From JAHEJX01 sp041605955 (GTDB taxonomy: Bacteria; Actinomycetota; Acidimicrobiia; Spongiisociales; UBA5794), in the NCBI GenBank assembly GCA_041605955.1, contig JBFIXI010000072.1, forward strand, positions 1 to 21,657: DNA of 21,657 bases, given 5' to 3'. The translations under genes and the position numbers were made by a program. Below the pieces are notes generated by a model. It had not been told where the DNA came from, searched no databases, and saw only the letters and a program-made list of their open reading frames with translations. Shown here one piece after another: positions 14,154 to 21,054 of the stretch (positions within the stretch are counted from its first letter, which is position 1; each line of letters starts with the position of its first letter).

Positions 14154-15367
14154 CAGCTTCGGATTGCGTTGCGGTAGAGGACCCGCACTGCCAGATTCTC
14201 CCGTACCTCCTCGGCGGTGTCTTCGAAGAACTCGGCGCGCAGAGTTGCATCCGCCGTCGTGTAGACGGCGAAGTAGACCCCGGCGAAGCCCGCCAGGAAG
14301 ACCGCCACCTGCACCAGCTCCCTGCTCAGCTGGACGTCGCGTCCGAACACGCGAAAGCTCTGCCCGAGGGCTCGGGGCGCCTCTGTAGTCCACAGCTCGA
14401 TGGTGTCGACCGTGATGATCAGTAGCCCCAACGCCACGAAGAAGAGCCCGACCAGCACGCTCACCAGCAGAATTCGCAGTCCCTGGGTGAGCAGCACTAC
14501 CAGGCCCAGATTGCCCCACTCGCGGCGACTCAGCCGAGGGGGGTCGAGGGTACGAGTCGCCACCGTCGGGAAGACGTCGTGATGATCTGAGGCACAGCGG
14601 TGCACTTCGTCCCACGACTCGAACGCGGCCAAAGGAGGCAGCTCCCGAGTCATCTGCGTGAGCAGGAAGGCCGCCCCGAGCACGGTGAAGAGAACCAGCA
14701 CGGTTGCCAGCGAAGCTCGATCGACCGTTCCCGCCGATTGCCAGGCCTCGGCATTGATGAACAGGAACATGAAGCCGAGCAACAGCAGCGGTAGTGCCCT
14801 CGAGAACAGGCGAAACGTCTGGCCAAGCGAATGGGCGATCTGGACGACCGCCCAGCGGGCAATGGCCACGACTCCGTAGCTGGTGGCGGCGTACACCAGA
14901 CCGAGCACAACGACCTGGGTTGCGAAGGTGATCCCCGCCCCCGAGAAGTCTCCTCCGAATATCACCGGGAGGAACACCGGCACCAACAAGAAAACGGCGA
15001 CTTCGACTGAGCCGACACGGCGCGGCAGCTCCCAGCGGCTCCTCCCCCGCATCGTGTTGAGGCCCGCCCACACCGCCAGCAAGACCGCCAACCCGCCGAG
15101 GATGGCGAGGGCAATTCCCCACGCCGGCCAGTCCAGGTCGATGGCGCTGATCGAGCTGAACAAGAATGCGAGCACGAGGGCCGGCACCGCCCGGGTCAGC
15201 ACATCTTCGGACGCGCTGTACCCGGCGATGAAGTGCGGGATGCCGCGCGCCACGAACCAGCGCTCCACTTGGGCTCGAGGAAGTTGGTCCATGACGGCGA
15301 TGATCGCAGACGCCCGCAAGTCGCTGCAGTCAGCCCTCGCCCGAGTGTTGCGATTCAGTTCCGCCAC
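14153..15367 (-). CDS. polytopic integral membrane protein of unknown function
   Basis: Membrane protein of 404 residues with roughly nine to ten hydrophobic segments, for example VPALVLAFLFSSISAI, GIALAILGGLAVLLAVWAG, VEVAVFLLVPVFLPVIF and LRILLVSVLVGLFFVALGLL. A soluble loop rich in charged residues (about 245-285, with ASDHHDVFPTVATRTL) splits two membrane halves. The segments SLGQTFRLFSRALPL and ALGQSFRVFGRDVQL, one in each half, look like an internal repeat. The GTG at 15367 is six bases after AATACT, consistent with a leaderless mRNA; the ATG at 15292 is the alternative start. It is divergent from the nitroreductase-family gene with only 20 bases between start codons. I do not recognise the family. 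Confidence 0.82.
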   Translation of the reverse strand: MAELNRNTRARADCSDLRASAIIAVMDQLPRAQVERWFVARGIPHFIAGYSASEDVLTRAVPALVLAFLFSSISAIDLDWPAWGIALAILGGLAVLLAVWAGLNTMRGRSRWELPRRVGSVEVAVFLLVPVFLPVIFGGDFSGAGITFATQVVVLGLVYAATSYGVVAIARWAVVQIAHSLGQTFRLFSRALPLLLLGFMFLFINAEAWQSAGTVDRASLATVLVLFTVLGAAFLLTQMTRELPPLAAFESWDEVHRCASDHHDVFPTVATRTLDPPRLSRREWGNLGLVVLLTQGLRILLVSVLVGLFFVALGLLIITVDTIELWTTEAPRALGQSFRVFGRDVQLSRELVQVAVFLAGFAGVYFAVYTTADATLRAEFFEDTAEEVRENLAVRVLYRNAIRS

Positions 15368-15373
15368 CGCTCC

Positions 15374-15381
15374 AGTATTTT
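15374..15381. promoter_or_regulatory. overlapping divergent -10 boxes (bidirectional promoter)
   Basis: On the plus strand TATTTT (15376-15381) is six bases before the ATG at 15388. On the minus strand AATACT (15379-15374) is six bases before the GTG at 15367. The two boxes overlap by four bases and both imply leaderless transcripts, all within 20 bases between the two start codons. No -35 hexamer was identified on either side. Confidence 0.55.
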
Positions 15382-15387
15382 GCGGAC

Positions 15388-15744
15388 ATGCTCGATCCGG
15401 ATGTGACCGCCCATCTCGCCGCTACTCGAACAATCGACATGACGACGATCGGTCGCCGCAGCGGACGAGCAGCCCGGATCGAGATCTGGTGGTTCTTCGT
15501 CGACGGTCGCTTCATCATTACCGGGACGCCGGGAAAGCGCGACTGGTACGCCAACGTCCTGGCCAACCCCGACATCGTCATTCATGCCCCGATCGGCGAC
15601 TTCCCGGGCCGCGTCGAGATCGTCACCGACGCTGAGTTCCGCCGGCGGGTGTTCACCGATCCGCAGATCGGGTGGTATCGCTCCCAGTCGGAGCTCGACT
15701 ACTTGGTGAGGGCAGCACCCATGATCGAGGTGCTGCTGCAGTAA
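15388..15744 (+). CDS. nitroreductase/quinone-reductase (Ddn, deazaflavin-type) family protein
   Basis: Small split-barrel protein of the family that includes mycobacterial Ddn, usually binding F420 (or sometimes FMN/heme); 118 residues. Signature segments are TIGRRSGRAARIEIWWFFVDG (20-40) and GTPGKRDWYANVLANP (46-61), with a C-terminal helix ending EVLLQ. The protein is shorter than Ddn itself (about 150) because it lacks the N-terminal membrane-associated helix. It may use F420 to reduce quinones, nitro compounds or peroxidised lipids, but the substrate is unknown. The ATG has no ribosome binding site and sits six bases after TATTTT, so translation is probably leaderless. The neighbouring gene downstream is convergent. 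Confidence 0.88.
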   Translation: MLDPDVTAHLAATRTIDMTTIGRRSGRAARIEIWWFFVDGRFIITGTPGKRDWYANVLANPDIVIHAPIGDFPGRVEIVTDAEFRRRVFTDPQIGWYRSQSELDYLVRAAPMIEVLLQ

Positions 15745-15766
15745 CCGCCGCTGCGGTCAGCGGTGG
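15745..15766. terminator. strong hairpin between convergent genes
   Basis: CCGCCGCTG pairs with CAGCGGTGG (nine pairs including one G-T) around the loop CGGT. It starts directly after the stop of the nitroreductase-family gene and ends 16 bases before the stop of the convergent gene. There is no T tract; a bidirectional terminator is likely from position and stability. Confidence 0.6.
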
Positions 15767-15781
15767 GCGCACGAACCGGCT

Positions 15782-16810
15782 TCACCCTCCGCTGCGACGG
15801 AACGCTCCGCAGATCGTGCAGATGTACTTCCCGGGGCCACTGGTGGGAGCCACGCGGTGATTCCACGTGTGCGAATGCTCCGGCTCCCGCCGCAGCTCGG
15901 CGCTCACGGGGACACGATCGAAACCAAAGACGTCGTAGCGACGAGCCAAATCGATTAGACCGATCCAGGTGCGGTGCCGCGCCTCCTCGAGCTTTTCCTT
16001 GGCGGGCTGCAGCCGGGCGGCGCTCCACGCTTGCCGGGGAGCCCTGCGCTTCGACGGTCGCTTCACCTTGGGTGGGCGGCTCCGTTGGGTCGGCGGAGGC
16101 GATGCCGGTGCCGGATCTGGCGCCGCCGCGGCCGCGGGCTTCGCGGCCGAGGGGGGCGGGGAGACAGGTCGGCGCGTTTTCCGCGGCTTCTTGGCGGACT
16201 TCTCGGTTGCTTTCGACGGCGGGGGTGACGCGGCAGCGGTGGCAACGCGGTCGCGCGACACGGGCGAGGACGAGGCGGTCTCGGTTTCTGGGGCCATACG
16301 CGAGCGGGCCGCTTTGCGCTCCCGGCGCGATTGTTCAGCGGCGGCCTGCTTCCGGGTACGTTGCGCCGCTCGAAGCTGACGTTCGCGCAACTGTGCCTCA
16401 GCCTCGGTCGATTCGTCCCACCGCAGCTGCTGCACAGCAGGTTGGCCGGCGGACTCCTTGGCCGTCTTGGACTTCTTCGCCCGTTTCCGGCGTTTCTGGC
16501 CGTTGGCGCCGGCAACGACCGGAAGCGCCGCGAACTCATCCGGATTGTCCGGATAGAAGACGAGGCGGTCGCCTTCAGCAACGAACTCGAAAGTCATCGA
16601 ATCGATGGGGCGGATGACGACTGCGTTCAACGGCCAGTGGCCAAGCTCGGCGCCGTCGGCCCGCATGGTGATGGCGGAATCCCAGATGCTCAGCTTCACC
16701 TGCAGGGCACTGGCATCGTCAGGGGCGCGTATCGAACCCGCCACCACGACGACGCCACCGCTCCCCGGTGGGTCATTAGAACGCGAAGACCTGGCCACCT
16801 TGCGTGGCAA
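15782..16810 (-). CDS. unknown protein: N-terminal PH-like domain, long basic linker, C-terminal zinc-ribbon-like motif
   Basis: Protein of 342 residues with three parts. Residues about 18-102 form a compact beta-rich domain (LQVKLSIWDSAITMRADG, then FEFVAEGDRLVFYPDNPDEF) that resembles small bacterial PH-like domains; this is a tentative reading. Residues about 105-270 are low-complexity, rich in K, R, A, P and S (QKRRKRAKKSKTAK and many PPP/AAA runs). Residues about 275-342 hold a helix and then H312, H314, H318, C331 and C334 (HSHTWNH, YICTICG), a likely zinc site. The start is a TTG at 16810 with AGGAG seven bases upstream. The basic linker suggests contact with nucleic acid or acidic membrane. 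No function is assigned. Confidence 0.8.
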   Translation of the reverse strand: MPRKVARSSRSNDPPGSGGVVVVAGSIRAPDDASALQVKLSIWDSAITMRADGAELGHWPLNAVVIRPIDSMTFEFVAEGDRLVFYPDNPDEFAALPVVAGANGQKRRKRAKKSKTAKESAGQPAVQQLRWDESTEAEAQLRERQLRAAQRTRKQAAAEQSRRERKAARSRMAPETETASSSPVSRDRVATAAASPPPSKATEKSAKKPRKTRRPVSPPPSAAKPAAAAAPDPAPASPPPTQRSRPPKVKRPSKRRAPRQAWSAARLQPAKEKLEEARHRTWIGLIDLARRYDVFGFDRVPVSAELRREPEHSHTWNHRVAPTSGPGKYICTICGAFRRSGG

Positions 16811-16905
16811 CGTACTACTCCTCGTCAGTTTCCGCTACTAGAAGTTCTCGGTTGATTCCTGCGCGTACTCAACCAGGTTCTTCCTCGCCGCTGGCCCTGC
16901 GCCGG

Positions 16906-17670
16906 CTACGGCTGGGGAAGCAGCCCGGCTTCGGTGTATGCACCGGGGCTCGGGACCTCTTCTGGAATCACATCCGCTGGGCGTTGGGGGACGGTGTAGG
17001 CCCAGTTGCCGCGAACGTTTGCCGAGCTGCTCTGGCCGGTCCACAGGATCGTGAAGCCGTAGCGGCTCGCACCATTGTTGAGGAAGTCATTGTTGATGCG
17101 GCCGATGCCGTTGAAGGCGACACTGTTCTCCCACGTGGCATAGATGCACAAGTGGCCGGCTACGGCCTGAAACACCCCCGGGCAGTCGGTGGTCGGGCCC
17201 GCCTCAGGCAACACATAGTGGACGTTGGACTGCGGGATGCTGGCCTCGAGTGGCGTAGTGAACGTGGCGGCATGCACCAGGAAGGTCCCGTCGCCGGCTG
17301 CACCGAAAGCACCCACAATGGTCTGACCCGGCCTGGGCTTGGAGGTTGCGAAGTACGCCGCATTGCGACCGTCGAGGAGGTCGGCGTTGAGGTTCTCGAC
17401 CTTCTTCTTGCTGGAGACGCGCAGCGGCGGAGATCCGGGTTCGACCACAACCGACAAACCGGCAGCACCTGCTCGGCTGTTGATCAGCCGCAGCGTCGAC
17501 CCGGCGGACTCCCCCCGGATCGTGGTCCGCTGGTTGACCGTATTGACACGGCCTTGGAGCACCGCGTCTCCGACATCAGCGATCACCGGCGCCGATGCCA
17601 CCAACAGCGTCCCGACTGCTATCCCCACGATGACGCTCTTCCAGCTCAGCGAACGATTCTGATCTGCCAT
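16906..17670 (-). CDS. secreted or membrane-anchored protein of unknown function
   Basis: Exported protein of 254 residues. The N-terminus has basic residues and a hydrophobic stretch VIVGIAVGTLLVASAPVIA (13-31), a signal peptide or anchor. The middle carries VENLNADLLDGRNAAYF (91-107), a motif seen in many actinobacterial surface proteins and in some phage tail-fibre-like proteins. The C-terminal half contains two cysteines, C163 and C175, that could form a disulfide, and a beta-rich region ending in a proline-rich tail. The ATG at 17670 follows AAGGGGTGA. It is divergent from the small-protein gene at 17855. I do not recognise a specific family and assign no function beyond probable surface exposure. 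Confidence 0.78.
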   Translation of the reverse strand: MADQNRSLSWKSVIVGIAVGTLLVASAPVIADVGDAVLQGRVNTVNQRTTIRGESAGSTLRLINSRAGAAGLSVVVEPGSPPLRVSSKKKVENLNADLLDGRNAAYFATSKPRPGQTIVGAFGAAGDGTFLVHAATFTTPLEASIPQSNVHYVLPEAGPTTDCPGVFQAVAGHLCIYATWENSVAFNGIGRINNDFLNNGASRYGFTILWTGQSSSANVRGNWAYTVPQRPADVIPEEVPSPGAYTEAGLLPQP

Positions 17671-17854
17671 GGCTCACCCCTTCTCCTCGGTCGCCGTTAG
17701 CGGCGCACCCCAACTGTCACGCAATGTAGCCATTGGCTCGGAAATCACGCCCCGCCACGGTGACTAGCCACTTCGGAAACCGACGATTCCCCCCTCTTCT
17801 CCGGCGGCCGACACGCCGATAGTGGAGTTGAAGGCACAGGACAGGAAGAAGACA

Positions 17855-18067
17855 ATGTTTCGCCGTAAAGCCCGCCGCAAGGACAAAGAAGTCAACGAGA
17901 TCGCTGCCGCCCATCGGCTTCGGTCCATCGGAGAAACGTACAAAGTCGAAGAGGCCGACCCCGACGAGATCACCAAGCGGATTCGCAACATGACGTTTGG
18001 TTCGACGGCCAGCCGAGTTGCCGCCACCCGCAACGCAGGAGAGACGAGCCTGATCTCCGCGGTGTAG
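17855..18067 (+). CDS. small conserved protein, paralogue of the one at 20741-20950
   Basis: Small cytosolic protein of 70 residues. It has a strongly basic N-terminus (FRRKARRKDK) and then NEIAAAHRLRSIGETYKVEE, the block ADPDEITKRIRNMTFG, and STASRVAATR. A second gene in the window (20741-20950) encodes a protein with the same layout: NE-V/I-A, RSIG, ADPDE, R-I/L-RNM, G-S/A-T, SRV. Conservation between two copies on separate loci shows both are real. The ATG at 17855 has an AGGAAGA box; an in-frame GTG at 17822 is less likely because the paralogue has no such extension. A very stable hairpin follows 22 bases after the stop. I do not recognise the family. Confidence 0.72.
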   Translation: MFRRKARRKDKEVNEIAAAHRLRSIGETYKVEEADPDEITKRIRNMTFGSTASRVAATRNAGETSLISAV

Positions 18068-18089
18068 GCACAGAAGAGATCAAGCCAGC

Positions 18090-18123
18090 GCAATCGCCGG
18101 GTAGGTGGGCACCCGGCGATTGC
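18090..18123 (+). terminator. very stable hairpin after the small-protein gene
   Basis: GCAATCGCCGGGT and ACCCGGCGATTGC are perfect 13-base arms around the loop AGGTGGGC. It starts 22 bases after the stop at 18067. There is no T tract, as often in high-GC actinobacteria, but stability and position make a terminator likely. Confidence 0.75.
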
Positions 18124-18182
18124 CCGCGTCTGGGCCAACGGCACCGTGCGTTAACAACCGTGGCGCTCAGCTGCAATCAACA

Positions 18183-18423
18183 TCAGTCATCGATATCTAC
18201 CTCGTCGACCTCACCGCCTGCCACTGCGAATGGGATGCGTTCGACGCCGTCCGCCAGCAGCGAGCAGCCACCCTCCGCCAGCCCCACGAACAGGGCGAAA
18301 CAACACGACATCACTATCAAGGGTGCGCCGCAGGATGTCGGGTGGGGCACCAAAGTCGACCTCGAGCCGGCCGGTGGGCTCGAGGCGCTCCTCTACAAGT
18401 CCCGCCACCCGATCGCAATCTGA
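18183..18423 (+). pseudogene. possible frameshifted remnant of an unrecognised gene
   Basis: From about 18183 to 18294 one frame has nearly all codons ending in G or C and reads VIDIYLVDLTACHCEWDAFD and then AVRQQRAATLRQPHEQGE. From about 18305 to the stop at 18423 the coding-like reading moves to the next frame: HDITIKGAPQDVGWGTKVDL, then EPAGGLEALLYKSRHPIAI. No start codon with a ribosome binding site was found. This could be a degraded gene, a sequencing error, or chance; a 66-codon minus-strand frame (18408-18211) competes with it. Confidence 0.25.
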
Positions 18424-18564
18424 TCGCCCGAGCCGGCGGTCACTTCGGGATCACCCCGTTTTGAACTAGCGAAACGACTGATTCCGTGCGAATTCACAGC
18501 GTGGTTCATCCGCCACGGAGGGTGAAAACGTAACCCCTACATCACCAACAGGGAGGCACCCGCT

Positions 18565-19215
18565 ATGAAGAGAATCTCAATGAGGAAAGCCATCGCCATC
18601 TTGGCGGTCGTAACGAGCGTTGCTGTGATGTCGCCGGCTGCGGCTCTCGCCGACGATGACGGCGATCAACCGCTACCGACGCTCGCTGAGATCCTCTTGG
18701 CCGACTCGGAGCGCGACAACGCCGATGGGTTCGACCGACGCTGGTGGGACTACGACATCGTCACCCAGGCGGTGCTGGCTTTCGACGATCTGACAGCAGC
18801 CGCATTGGATCCCGACGCTGAGCTGACCGCGTTCCTCCCCCGCGACCAGGCATTCCGCCGGCTCGTGTACGAGATCACGGGTGAGTGGGTCCGCGCCGAG
18901 TCAGATGTCTTCGATGCCGTCGTCGGCCTCGGCCTCGACACCGTCAAGAGCGTGCTGCAGTACCACATCGTTCCCGCCAAGATCAGCTACCGAGATGCGC
19001 TGCGGGCCGACGGAGCCGTGCTGCCGACCCTGCTCGAAGGAGCCACCATCGAGGTCAAGGTGCGCAAGTTCTTCTTCTTCAAGTGGATCAAGCTGATCGA
19101 CGCCGACACCAACGACCGCAACCCCACGGTGGTGCGGCCCAACCTCGGTGGCGAGGCTGCCAATGGCTACGCCCACGGGATCAACCGGGTGCTGCGCCCG
19201 ATCGACCTGCCGTAA
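18565..19215 (+). CDS. secreted fasciclin (FAS1) domain protein
   Basis: Exported protein of 216 residues with one FAS1 domain, a fold used for cell-surface adhesion and matrix contacts. The signal peptide spans about 1-29 with likely cleavage after ALA (SPAAALA-DDD). The domain shows the H1-like block LTAFLPRDQAFRRLV (87-101), the H2 block YHIVPAKISYRDAL (133-146) and a C-terminal GYAHGINRVLRPIDLP in place of the usual VIHVIDxVLLP ending. An unusual aromatic and basic run, VRKFFFFKWIKLID (166-179), lies on the predicted strand before the last helix. The ATG at 18565 follows GGGAGG at longer than usual spacing. A strong hairpin follows the gene. Confidence 0.88.
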   Translation: MKRISMRKAIAILAVVTSVAVMSPAAALADDDGDQPLPTLAEILLADSERDNADGFDRRWWDYDIVTQAVLAFDDLTAAALDPDAELTAFLPRDQAFRRLVYEITGEWVRAESDVFDAVVGLGLDTVKSVLQYHIVPAKISYRDALRADGAVLPTLLEGATIEVKVRKFFFFKWIKLIDADTNDRNPTVVRPNLGGEAANGYAHGINRVLRPIDLP

Positions 19216-19237
19216 CGACTCGACCTTACGATGCCCA

Positions 19238-19258
19238 GGGCCCGGCCGTGCCGGGCCC
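19238..19258 (+). terminator. strong hairpin after the fasciclin-domain gene
   Basis: GGGCCCGGC and GCCGGGCCC are perfect 9-base arms around CGT, 22 bases after the stop at 19215. There is no T tract. Together with the hairpin at 18090-18123 it brackets the fasciclin-domain gene region. Confidence 0.65.
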
Positions 19259-19323
19259 GGGACGCGTCCGCCCAGCAGGCGATCCGACTACCTTTCGAGG
19301 AACATACGGAAGGGATGGAAACG

Positions 19324-19908
19324 ATGACGTATCCGGCGAGCTTTGCGGTCGACTCACGGGATCGAATCGCCAACTGGCGTCCTCTCGTGCAGTGGTTCCT
19401 GGCGATTCCCCACTATGTGGTTTTGTGGGTGCTGGGCATCGTCTCCGTCATCGTTGCGATCGTCTCGTGGTTCTCGATCGTCTTCACCGGAAGTCTGGCG
19501 GAGCCGCTGGCCGCCACCCAAGCCATGGTCCTCCGTTATCAAGCTCGGGTGGCGGCTTACATCGGCTTCCTCCATGAGGAATACCCCCCCTTCGAGTTCA
19601 TCACTTCGAGCACCGAGCCCGGCGGCACACCGGTCACGGTCGAGTTCACCCCTGCGTTGGAGGAACGCAATCGCCTGACCTCTGGTTTGCGCTTCATCTG
19701 GGTGATCCCGGCTGCGATCTTCTCCGGCATCGTCCTCTTCGTAGCCGAGGTGCTGTGGCTGTTCGCCGCAGTCGCAGTGTTGTTCACGGGGACCTGGCCG
19801 GCAGGGATACGTGACTTCGTCGTGCAGGCACTGCGGCTGATGGTGCGGGTCAACGCATACGGCGCTCTGCTGACCGACGAGTATCCCCCGTTCACGCTCG
19901 AAGGCTGA
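19324..19908 (+). CDS. DUF4389 membrane protein
   Basis: Integral membrane protein of 194 residues built from two similar halves. The first has WRPLVQWFLAIPHYVVLWVLG and VSVIVAIVSWFSIVFTG, then ARVAAYIGFLHEEYPPFEF. The second has FIWVIPAAIFSGIVLFVAEV and LWLFAAVAVLFTGTWP, then VRVNAYGALLTDEYPPFTLEG. Each half ends in AY-x-x-L-x-[DE]EYPPF, the hallmark of DUF4389. About four membrane spans are expected. The ATG at 19324 is preferred because family members begin shortly before the YPASFAVD-like segment; an ATG at 19315 is also in frame and lies immediately after an AAGGG. Function is not known. Confidence 0.88.
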   Translation: MTYPASFAVDSRDRIANWRPLVQWFLAIPHYVVLWVLGIVSVIVAIVSWFSIVFTGSLAEPLAATQAMVLRYQARVAAYIGFLHEEYPPFEFITSSTEPGGTPVTVEFTPALEERNRLTSGLRFIWVIPAAIFSGIVLFVAEVLWLFAAVAVLFTGTWPAGIRDFVVQALRLMVRVNAYGALLTDEYPPFTLEG

Positions 19909-19942
19909 GCCCGGGCCAACCTCGATCAGCGGACCTACCGAT

Positions 19943-20590
19943 TCAGTGCTCGCCGCTGGCCGTCTTCGGATCCTCCGTGGCGATGGTGCGCATGGCGTCG
20001 GCATCTTCCTGCTGCACGCGTAGCGCTTCTTCGAGCACTTCACGGATTTGATGGTCGGGAATGATCACCGCCCCCGAAGAGTCCGCGAACACGTAGCTAC
20101 CCGGCAACACGCCGACGCCGGACAGCACCACCGGTACGTTGGCCTGGAACGGCCGCACGCTGTCACCACCCCAACGAGTGGCCTGGCCCGAGCAGTAGAT
20201 AGCTAGATCGTATTTGGCCAGCTCGTCGAAATCGCGCAGCCTGCCGTCAGTGAGCACACCGGCCAGATGGTGGTTGTGGGCCCGGGATATCTTCGTACCT
20301 CCCGCCAGGGACACCTCGGGATGGCCGTTGCTGGCCAACACCAGCACTTTGCCGGCACCGTCTTCCCCGATGGCTTCGTAGAAGAGCCTGGCGAAGTTGT
20401 AGCGCTGCGGATCCATCGCCAGGTCGCAGGTAGGGAAATAGGAAATCGTGACCGCCCGGCCGAACAAGCTCCGGCCGGGAGTTGGAGTCACCAGATCAAC
20501 GATGTGGGCGCGATGACGATGAAGTCGACCCATCGCATCCACTAGATCCGCCGTCCTGACTTGGGCTACCAAATCTGTCAGCGCTGACAC
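19943..20590 (-). CDS. RraA family protein (dimethylmenaquinone methyltransferase-like / HMG aldolase-type)
   Basis: Protein of 215 residues of the RraA fold, which includes the RNase E inhibitor RraA and class II pyruvate aldolases acting on 4-hydroxy-4-methyl-2-oxoglutarate or oxaloacetate. Visible blocks are RTADLVDAMGRL (12-23), GAGKVLVLASNG (78-89) and LAGVLTDGRLRDFDELAK (109-126) with R119-D120, then VFADSSGAVIIPDHQI near the end. The retained R-D and acidic residues favour an aldolase-type metal enzyme, but histidines and serines near 90-108 differ from typical members. The GTG at 20590 follows AAGGGA by seven bases; the frame stays open upstream without protein character. A 14-base palindrome covers the start codon. 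Convergent with the DUF4389 gene. Confidence 0.86.
   Translation of the reverse strand: MSALTDLVAQVRTADLVDAMGRLHRHRAHIVDLVTPTPGRSLFGRAVTISYFPTCDLAMDPQRYNFARLFYEAIGEDGAGKVLVLASNGHPEVSLAGGTKISRAHNHHLAGVLTDGRLRDFDELAKYDLAIYCSGQATRWGGDSVRPFQANVPVVLSGVGVLPGSYVFADSSGAVIIPDHQIREVLEEALRVQQEDADAMRTIATEDPKTASGEH
20576..20589. promoter_or_regulatory. 14-base perfect palindrome over the RraA-family start
   Basis: TGTCAGCGCTGACA is a perfect palindrome overlapping codons 1-5 of the RraA-family gene. It might be an operator or an mRNA hairpin masking the start. It is partly constrained by coding, so a chance origin is possible. Confidence 0.3.
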
Positions 20591-20740
20591 CGTTCTATCC
20601 CTTCGCCTCCAGATTGATCGTACGGCCCCGGACCGGTCGGTGGGCCCGCTGCTGCTGACTAGTCCGTGTGGAACCGGCCCTTTTGCTTCTGTGCCGAGGC
20701 GTGCTGATACCGATGTAATGGGTAGCAGAAAGGGGGCCCA

Positions 20741-20950
20741 ATGCTCTTTGCCGGATCGAGACGACGCCATCGTGACAAGAACGAGGTCGCGTCACCGGAG
20801 CTGGTGCGCAGCATCGGGACGATGAACGTCTACGAGAACGCGGATCCCGACGAGGTGGTTGGTCGGCTGCGCAACATGAGCTACGGGGCCACCCACTCCC
20901 GAGTGACCAAGCTGCGGTCAGAGCAAGAGGCCGCGCCGATTCACGCCTGA
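20741..20950 (+). CDS. small conserved protein, paralogue of the one at 17855-18067
   Basis: Protein of 69 residues with the same plan as the product of 17855-18067: a basic N-terminus (SRRRHRDKNE), VRSIG, then ADPDEVVGRLRNMSYG and ATHSRVTKLR, with a variable tail. Substitutions between the two copies are mostly conservative (I/V, T/S, F/Y, S/A), as expected for selected protein sequence. The ATG at 20741 follows GAAAGGGGG. The gene is divergent from the RraA-family gene and 104 bases upstream of the NuoF-like gene. No known domain is recognised. The basic start suggests contact with nucleic acid or membrane, but this is a guess. Confidence 0.72.
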   Translation: MLFAGSRRRHRDKNEVASPELVRSIGTMNVYENADPDEVVGRLRNMSYGATHSRVTKLRSEQEAAPIHA

Positions 20951-21054
20951 TCCACCGTCGGGCGCGGACCGCCGCCGAGTTGTCCCCACCGCCGGCCGCA
21001 GCCCACGACACGCGGCGATGCGCTAGACATAGAGCGGCTCTGAAGGGAATCTGC

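Larger units (their letters stand above)
18068..18564. other. 497-base interval without a confident gene
   Basis: Contains a perfect 13-base-arm hairpin (18090-18123) and then a stretch of about 240 bases (18183-18423) with coding-like composition that changes frame and may be a broken gene. The last 140 bases before the fasciclin-domain gene are less GC-rich and should hold its promoter, but no clear -35/-10 pair was picked out. Confidence 0.5.

Noticed and set aside
18211..18408. 66-codon minus-strand frame in the gene-free interval
   Set aside because: Third-position bias is weaker than on the plus strand and there is no ribosome binding site; kept only as a competitor to the possible broken plus-strand gene.
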